Of a stretch of 9,676 bases of DNA, positions 6,655 through 9,676 are shown one piece after another. The notes below the pieces were generated by a model. It did no database searches. It had not been told where the DNA came from and saw nothing but the letters and a program-made list of their open reading frames with translations. The DNA is from Bacillota bacterium. Its GTDB lineage: Bacteria; Bacillota; Clostridia; Oscillospirales; Acutalibacteraceae. The stretch covers positions 1 through 9,676 of the forward strand of contig JAEXDU010000094.1 in NCBI GenBank assembly GCA_023401495.1, read 5' to 3'. Each line of letters starts with the position of its first letter. Position 1 is the first letter of the stretch. A program made the position numbers and the translations under genes.

Positions 6655-7560
6655 ATGGTAGAAGTGTGTTTGCCCGGAACAGGTGGGATGCTCCCGCTGG
6701 AAAATCGCTGGACGGCGAGCTGCTGGGTAGAGTTTCAGGGTACGGCGATCCTCATCGATTGCGGCGAGGGAACGCAGATTGCCCTGAAAAAAGCGGGCTG
6801 CAAATTGAGCCGGCTGGAACTTCTGCTCATTACTCACTTTCATGCGGATCATATCGCAGGCTTGCCCGGGTTGCTCCTGACCCTGGGCAACTACGGAAAA
6901 AAGACGCCGCTCACGATTGCCGGGCCTGCCGGGCTTGGGCAGGTAGTAACATCGCTGATGACCATAGCGCCGAATCTTCCCTATCCGATCGTATTGAAAG
7001 AGTTGGAGGAAGGAAATCAAGACTTTGATTTGTTCGGTATCCACTTCGCGTCGATGCATTTGCAGCATGGCAGCCCTTGTCTGGGTTATCGAATGACTTT
7101 GAAACGAAAACCGATCTTTAACCCGGACAAGGCGAAGGCGCTGGGCGTACCCCTGTACCATTACAAAACCCTGCATGCAGGCCAATCGGTTGTATTGGAC
7201 AACGGCAATCAAATTTTACCTTGCATGGTGCTCGACGGGGAGCGCCGCCCGATCAGTCTCTGCTATTGCACGGATACTCAGCCGATTGAGGAGATTTCCA
7301 GCTTTGCCCATGGTGCGGATTTATTTGTCTGTGAGGGAATGTATGGGGACGAGGCCATGAGCGAAAAGATGCAGGAGAAAGGGCATATGGTTTTTTCGGA
7401 TAGCGCCAGACTGGCCCAACGTGCTGAAGTAAAGCAGCTGTGGCTGACCCATTTCAGCCCTGCCATGAAGGAGCCGGAAAAATATCTCGATGCAGCCATG
7501 TCTGTTTTTGAACATACAACGGTCGGTTATGATGGTATTCGCACAACGCTTGGGCCATAA
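6655..7560 (+). CDS. rnz: Ribonuclease Z-type metallo-beta-lactamase (tRNA 3'-processing)
   Basis: A 301-residue cytoplasmic zinc hydrolase. RNase Z cleaves tRNA precursors just after the discriminator base to make the 3' end. All metal ligands are visible with RNase Z spacing: THFHADH gives His61, His63, Asp65 and His66; His138 precedes PCLGYR; Asp207 lies in CTDTQP; His266 lies in THFSP. The family region NPDKAKALGVP (156-166) and the catalytic-loop histidine in GHMVFSDSARLA (His244) are also present. GHM replaces the more usual GHS, and the N-terminus GTGGMLPLENRW is that of the clostridial subgroup. ATG 6655 follows AAGGGGATGG at a usable distance. The gene is single, divergent from the hydrolase operon, and ends before a long hairpin terminator. 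An alternative is a paralogous MBL-fold enzyme with another phosphodiester substrate, which a count of RNase Z copies in the genome would settle. Confidence 0.87.
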   Translation: MVEVCLPGTGGMLPLENRWTASCWVEFQGTAILIDCGEGTQIALKKAGCKLSRLELLLITHFHADHIAGLPGLLLTLGNYGKKTPLTIAGPAGLGQVVTSLMTIAPNLPYPIVLKELEEGNQDFDLFGIHFASMHLQHGSPCLGYRMTLKRKPIFNPDKAKALGVPLYHYKTLHAGQSVVLDNGNQILPCMVLDGERRPISLCYCTDTQPIEEISSFAHGADLFVCEGMYGDEAMSEKMQEKGHMVFSDSARLAQRAEVKQLWLTHFSPAMKEPEKYLDAAMSVFEHTTVGYDGIRTTLGP

Positions 7561-7633
7561 AAAGGAAGGTGGAGAAAGAGCGAGGTTTATCACCTATAGG
7601 GACGGTATCGGAACCAGAAGGTAACCAGTATGG

Positions 7634-7679
7634 CAGAAGAAAGAGGAAGCAGATGTTCATCTGCTTCCTCTTTCTTCTG
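7634..7679. terminator. 22-bp perfect inverted repeat, probable bidirectional terminator
   Basis: Bases 7634-7655 are exactly complementary to 7658-7679, separated by TT only. The core GAGGAAGCAGATG stem is preceded by AGAAGAAA and followed by TTTCTTCT, so each strand would emit a G+C-containing hairpin followed by a U-rich tract. It begins 74 bases after the RNase Z stop and probably ends that transcript. The 22-bp perfection is longer than a typical terminator needs. Confidence 0.65.
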
Positions 7680-7760
7680 GGCATGTTCTCTAACGATGAC
7701 TTTTTGGACAGTCTGGCTCAAAAAAGACGTCAAAATAATATATTGCTTGATGCACGGAAA

Positions 7761-7795
7761 AACAGGCCGCTTTGACGAGCGGCCTGTTCGTTTTT
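7761..7795 (+). terminator. Strong intrinsic terminator
   Basis: AACAGGCCGCT (7761-7771) pairs perfectly over 11 bp with AGCGGCCTGTT (7778-7788) around the loop TTGACG. TTTTT follows at 7791-7795 and AAAA precedes. It is the second terminator after the RNase Z gene, with no supported gene between them. Confidence 0.85.
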
Positions 7796-7922
7796 AGCAA
7801 CTATCTCGTGAAAAAATGCATACATCTTCGTAAGGTTTCTCTGTCTTTCATGAAAAAGTAAAAGAAACCTGAAAAGATTCGGCGATATCGTGGAAAAGTG
7901 AGGCCAATTGAATAAAAGTCTC

Positions 7923-7961
7923 GCTGCCTACTGATTTTTATCAGCGGTAGCAAAGCTTTTT
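7923..7961 (+). terminator. Hairpin with T-run upstream of the PadR promoter
   Basis: GCTGCC (7923-7928) pairs with GGTAGC (7946-7951, one G-U). After a small internal loop, CTGAT/ATCAG (7931-7935 with 7940-7944) closes a TTTT loop. TTTTT comes five bases later (7957-7961). It may be a third terminator insulating the export cassette, or part of a structured RNA. Confidence 0.35.
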
Positions 7962-8037
7962 GTTATGCGATGTGTTCCGTCGTCTGGCGATTTGCCGTTT
8001 AAGTTCAAATATAATTTTTAATTCGGAATAACTGCTG

Positions 8038-8066
8038 TTGACAAATCAACTATACAGTGTTACTAT
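8038..8066 (+). promoter_or_regulatory. Promoter of the PadR-DUF1048-ABC operon
   Basis: A perfect TTGACA (8038-8043) and TACTAT (8061-8066, 4/6) are separated by 17 bases. Predicted start of transcription is near 8073, about 50 bases before the padR-type start codon. Confidence 0.7.
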
Positions 8067-8079
8067 ATAGCAGTAGTAA
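8060..8079. promoter_or_regulatory. Candidate PadR operator TTACTA-N8-TAGTAA
   Basis: TTACTA (8060-8065) and TAGTAA (8074-8079) are perfect complements separated by 8 bases, covering the -10 and the predicted start site. Palindromes with an 8-base spacer are typical of PadR dimers. A self-complementary CTATATAG (8063-8070) overlaps it, and GCTA-N5-TAGC (8098-8110) lies just before the ribosome binding site. Autorepression is inferred from position and family behaviour. Confidence 0.5.
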
Positions 8080-8121
8080 GTGATACCGGATACTGGTGCT
8101 ACTGAATAGCAAGGAGTGATT

Positions 8122-8448
8122 GTGCTGGAAAACTTAACGGAAATGCTCAAAGGTGTGCTGGAGGGCTGCGTCCTTGAAATAATAAGTCGCAAAGAAACCT
8201 ATGGCTACGAAATCACGCGGCGTCTGAATGCCCTCGGCTTTACGGATGTTGTGGATGGAACGGTGTACACCATACTGATTCGGCTTGAAAAAAATAAGTT
8301 GGTAGAGATCACCAAAAAGGCCTCCGACGTGGGGCCGCCGCGAAAGTTTTTTACGCTCAACGACGCGGGGCTCGAAGAGCTGCAAAAGTTTTGGGAGAAA
8401 TGGGAGTTCGTATCATCCAGAATGAACGAGCTGAAGGAGAAAAAATAA
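8122..8448 (+). CDS. PadR-family winged-helix transcriptional regulator
   Basis: A 108-residue regulator of the compact PadR type. The winged-helix core is clear: G-V-L-E-G-C-V-L-E-I-I (11-21), YGYEIT (27-32), then TVYTILIRLEKNKLVEI (47-63), matching the PadR pattern (T/A)-x-Y-x-x-L-x-R-L-E-x-x-x-L, and the wing GPPRKFFTLNDAGLEEL (71-87). A C-terminal helix (88-108) would form the dimer. GTG at 8122 is chosen because AAGGAG (8111-8116) sits 5 bases before it; the in-frame GTG at 8116 overlaps that site. The gene's TAA overlaps the ATG of the next gene (TAATG), so they are coupled. PadR proteins next to ABC exporters usually repress the operon until a drug-like ligand binds; autoregulation here is inferred from the palindrome over the promoter. 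Confidence 0.9.
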   Translation: MLENLTEMLKGVLEGCVLEIISRKETYGYEITRRLNALGFTDVVDGTVYTILIRLEKNKLVEITKKASDVGPPRKFFTLNDAGLEELQKFWEKWEFVSSRMNELKEKK

Positions 8449-8795
8449 TGAATTTTTGGGATATGATCACAGGGAATGACATGACGAAAGAAATGAAAGC
8501 TTTTGAATTGCGGGCCAAGAAGCTGCCGGACGACTATCAAGCGGCGTGGGAAAAAATCAAGTTCAATATTTGGCCGCACACAGATTTCACCGGCCGCAAC
8601 CTCATGCCGATTTTTGACGGTGTGCTTGAACTGCTTGAAGAAGGGGCGGTGGACGGTCAGAGTGTCCGGGAGGTTTTGGGCGACGACATCAAAGGCTTCT
8701 GTTCATCGCTGGCCGGCGAAGAAGGGGCAAAGTCGATGCGCGACAGGTGGCGCGAGCAGCTCAACCATACTGTCGCCAAAAAATTAGGCAAATAG
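8448..8795 (+). CDS. DUF1048-family protein, first copy
   Basis: A 115-residue soluble, acidic, helix-rich protein. LPDDYQAAWEKIK (26-38) and IFDGVLELLEEGAVDGQSVREVLGDDIKGFC (55-85) carry the DUF1048 pattern L-P-x-x-Y ... L-x-E-G-A-x-x-G-x-x-V-x-E-V-x-G-x-D-(I/V)-x-x-F-C. DUF1048 proteins have no known activity but recur in Firmicutes between a PadR regulator and an ABC exporter, exactly as here. The ATG at 8448 overlaps the preceding TAA by one base and has AAGGAGA (8434-8440) 7 bases upstream; a longer in-frame opening from 8391 lies inside the PadR gene and is rejected. The next gene's AGGAGG begins within this stop codon region, so expression is tightly coupled. Confidence 0.85.
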   Translation: MNFWDMITGNDMTKEMKAFELRAKKLPDDYQAAWEKIKFNIWPHTDFTGRNLMPIFDGVLELLEEGAVDGQSVREVLGDDIKGFCSSLAGEEGAKSMRDRWREQLNHTVAKKLGK

Positions 8796-8804
8796 GAGGA
8801 TACC

Positions 8805-9676
8805 ATGAGCATACAAGAGATCATCGAAGGCAAAAAAGAGTGGCGGGCGCATATGGCGCGTGTCAAGGCGCTCCCGCAGGAGTATCAGATCGTTTATAAA
8901 GAGATTCAAAAATATCTCTTTCGGGTCGGCCCTGTTGAGATGGCCGATGGGATAACCGACGGAACAGGCTTGTTTTCGGGAATTGTCGATCTTTTTGAAG
9001 AGGGCGCGGCCCTGGGGAAAGGTGTGCTCGAAGTGACGGGCCGCGACGTAGCGGCTTTCTGCGATAATCTGATCCAAGATTCCACGACAAACGCCGATAT
9101 CTATCAGGAATCTGTCAATCGGGACGTTTACAATGCCATAAAAAAGATATGGATAAAAAAGAGGGAGATCGGGATGGAAAAAGCAATTGAAGTAAAAGGT
9201 CTGCAAAAGTCCTACAAACAGCTCCCTGTCCTAAAGAACGTAGATTTTGAGGTGGAACGGGGCACGATCTTCGCCCTGCTCGGCTCAAACGGGGCCGGCA
9301 AGACCACGATCGTCAAAATCCTTACCACGCTGCTCAAGCCAGACGGAGGCACCGCCGCAGTGAATGGCTTCGACGTTGCGGCAAAGCCGGACGATGTGCG
9401 GCAGTCGATCAGCCTGACCGGGCAGTTCGCCGCCGTGGACGAGATTTTGACCGGGCGGGAAAACCTCATCATGATCGCCAGGCTGCGGCATCTTGAAAAT
9501 TCCCGTCAGATCGCGGACGATCTGCTGAAACGCTTTCGCCTGACCGACGCCGCGGACCGCAGGGTATCTACTTATTCGGGCGGCATGCGCCGCAGGCTCG
9601 ACATCGCCATGAGCCTGATCGGAAAGCCGCAGATCATTTTCCTCGACGAACCGACCACCGGGCTTGACCCTGAGGC
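8805..9676 (+). CDS. DUF1048 domain fused in frame to a DrrA-type ABC ATPase (3' end missing)
   Basis: Opens at ATG 8805, five bases after a perfect AGGAGG (8794-8799). Residues 1-122 form a second DUF1048 domain (LPQEYQ at 23-28; LFEEGAALGKGVLEVTGRD at 63-81; FC at 85-86). The frame then continues with no stop into MEKAIEVKGLQKSYK at 124, the usual beginning of an ABC ATPase. Motifs: Walker A GSNGAGKTT (160-168), Q-loop Gln207, signature YSGGM (257-261), Walker B IIFLDE (277-282) and D-loop GLDP (286-289). YSGGMRRRLDIAMSL is typical of the daunorubicin-type (DrrA) drug-export group. The window ends just after the D-loop; the switch histidine, C-terminal part and permease are not seen. Normally these are two genes. 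Either this is a true fusion, or the ATPase is made separately from the internal ATG at 9174, which has its own GAGGGAG site. Confidence 0.8.
   Translation, partial: MSIQEIIEGKKEWRAHMARVKALPQEYQIVYKEIQKYLFRVGPVEMADGITDGTGLFSGIVDLFEEGAALGKGVLEVTGRDVAAFCDNLIQDSTTNADIYQESVNRDVYNAIKKIWIKKREIGMEKAIEVKGLQKSYKQLPVLKNVDFEVERGTIFALLGSNGAGKTTIVKILTTLLKPDGGTAAVNGFDVAAKPDDVRQSISLTGQFAAVDEILTGRENLIMIARLRHLENSRQIADDLLKRFRLTDAADRRVSTYSGGMRRRLDIAMSLIGKPQIIFLDEPTTGLDPE
9161..9176 (+). promoter_or_regulatory. Internal ribosome binding site and ATG before the ABC ATPase domain
   Basis: GAGGGAG (9161-9167) is followed by 6 bases and an ATG (9174-9176). That ATG is in the same frame as the DUF1048 domain and is where stand-alone ABC ATPases of this kind begin. 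It would allow the ATPase (9174 to beyond 9676) to be made without the DUF1048 domain. Confidence 0.55.

Larger units (their letters stand above)
7561..8037. other. Intergenic stretch with terminators and hairpins, no gene supported
   Basis: A 68-codon GTG frame (7569-7775) and an alternative 55-codon ATG frame from 7630 both read straight through the hairpin terminators and show no family resemblance, so they are not called. After the second terminator come AGGTTTCT/AGAAACCT (7833-7840 with 7863-7870), whose loop contains the palindrome TTTCATGAAA, and the hairpin at 7923-7951. No known riboswitch class was recognised. Confidence 0.5.

Noticed and set aside
7569..7775. 68-codon GTG frame after the RNase Z gene
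   Set aside because: Its GTG sits almost on top of the purine-rich site, and the frame passes through the 22-bp hairpin and ends inside the next terminator. The hydrophobic run is produced by the hairpin's pyrimidine-rich arm.
7860..7961. Possible riboswitch-like RNA (cyclic-di-GMP type considered)
   Set aside because: The conserved core segments of that class are not present; only generic hairpins are seen.

Overview
The window (roughly half G+C, strong AGGAGG-type ribosome binding sites, some GTG/TTG starts) looks like a chromosomal segment of an anaerobic, low-to-mid G+C Firmicute, most likely class Clostridia (Oscillospiraceae/Ruminococcaceae-like). The reasons are an EFR1-type flavodoxin-ferredoxin protein, a hydrolase / acyltransferase / DUF6320 gene trio, a clostridial-type RNase Z, and a PadR-DUF1048-ABC cassette. 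I see no phage, insertion sequence, CRISPR array, rRNA or tRNA.

Layout: (1) 1-91, minus strand: the first 30 codons of a CBS-domain protein running off the left edge. (2) 98-645: about 550 bases without a convincing gene, ending in a good sigma-A-type promoter. (3) 646-1395, plus: EFR1-family protein (flavodoxin-like N-terminus plus two [4Fe-4S] motifs), followed by two hairpins, the second a good intrinsic terminator. (4) 1552-2121: a promoter and an unusually long, structured leader in front of (5) 2122-3366, plus: a DEAD-box RNA helicase ending at a bidirectional terminator shared with a convergent operon. (6) 3437-6300, minus: a three-gene operon read in the order alpha/beta hydrolase, condensation-fold acyltransferase (HxxxDG), and zinc-ribbon/six-TM DUF6320 membrane protein. 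Both junctions overlap by exactly 14 bases. Its promoter sits between the arms of an inverted repeat. (7) 6655-7560, plus: ribonuclease Z-type metallo-beta-lactamase, divergent from the operon. (8) 7561-8121: a non-coding stretch with two strong terminators and further hairpins. (9) 8122-9676, plus: a PadR regulator, a DUF1048 protein, and a second DUF1048 domain that continues without a stop codon into a DrrA-type ABC ATPase cut by the right edge.

How the genes work together: the rightmost cassette reads as a self-regulated drug/antimicrobial export module. PadR probably represses its own promoter through a TTACTA-N8-TAGTAA site over the -10, and the ABC permease should lie just beyond the window. 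The hydrolase-acyltransferase-DUF6320 operon looks like a dedicated ester or acyl-transfer module with a membrane component whose substrate is not evident. EFR1, DEAD-box helicase and RNase Z appear to be independent single-gene units. The two most interesting points are the in-frame DUF1048-ABC ATPase fusion and the translationally coupled three-gene acyl module.
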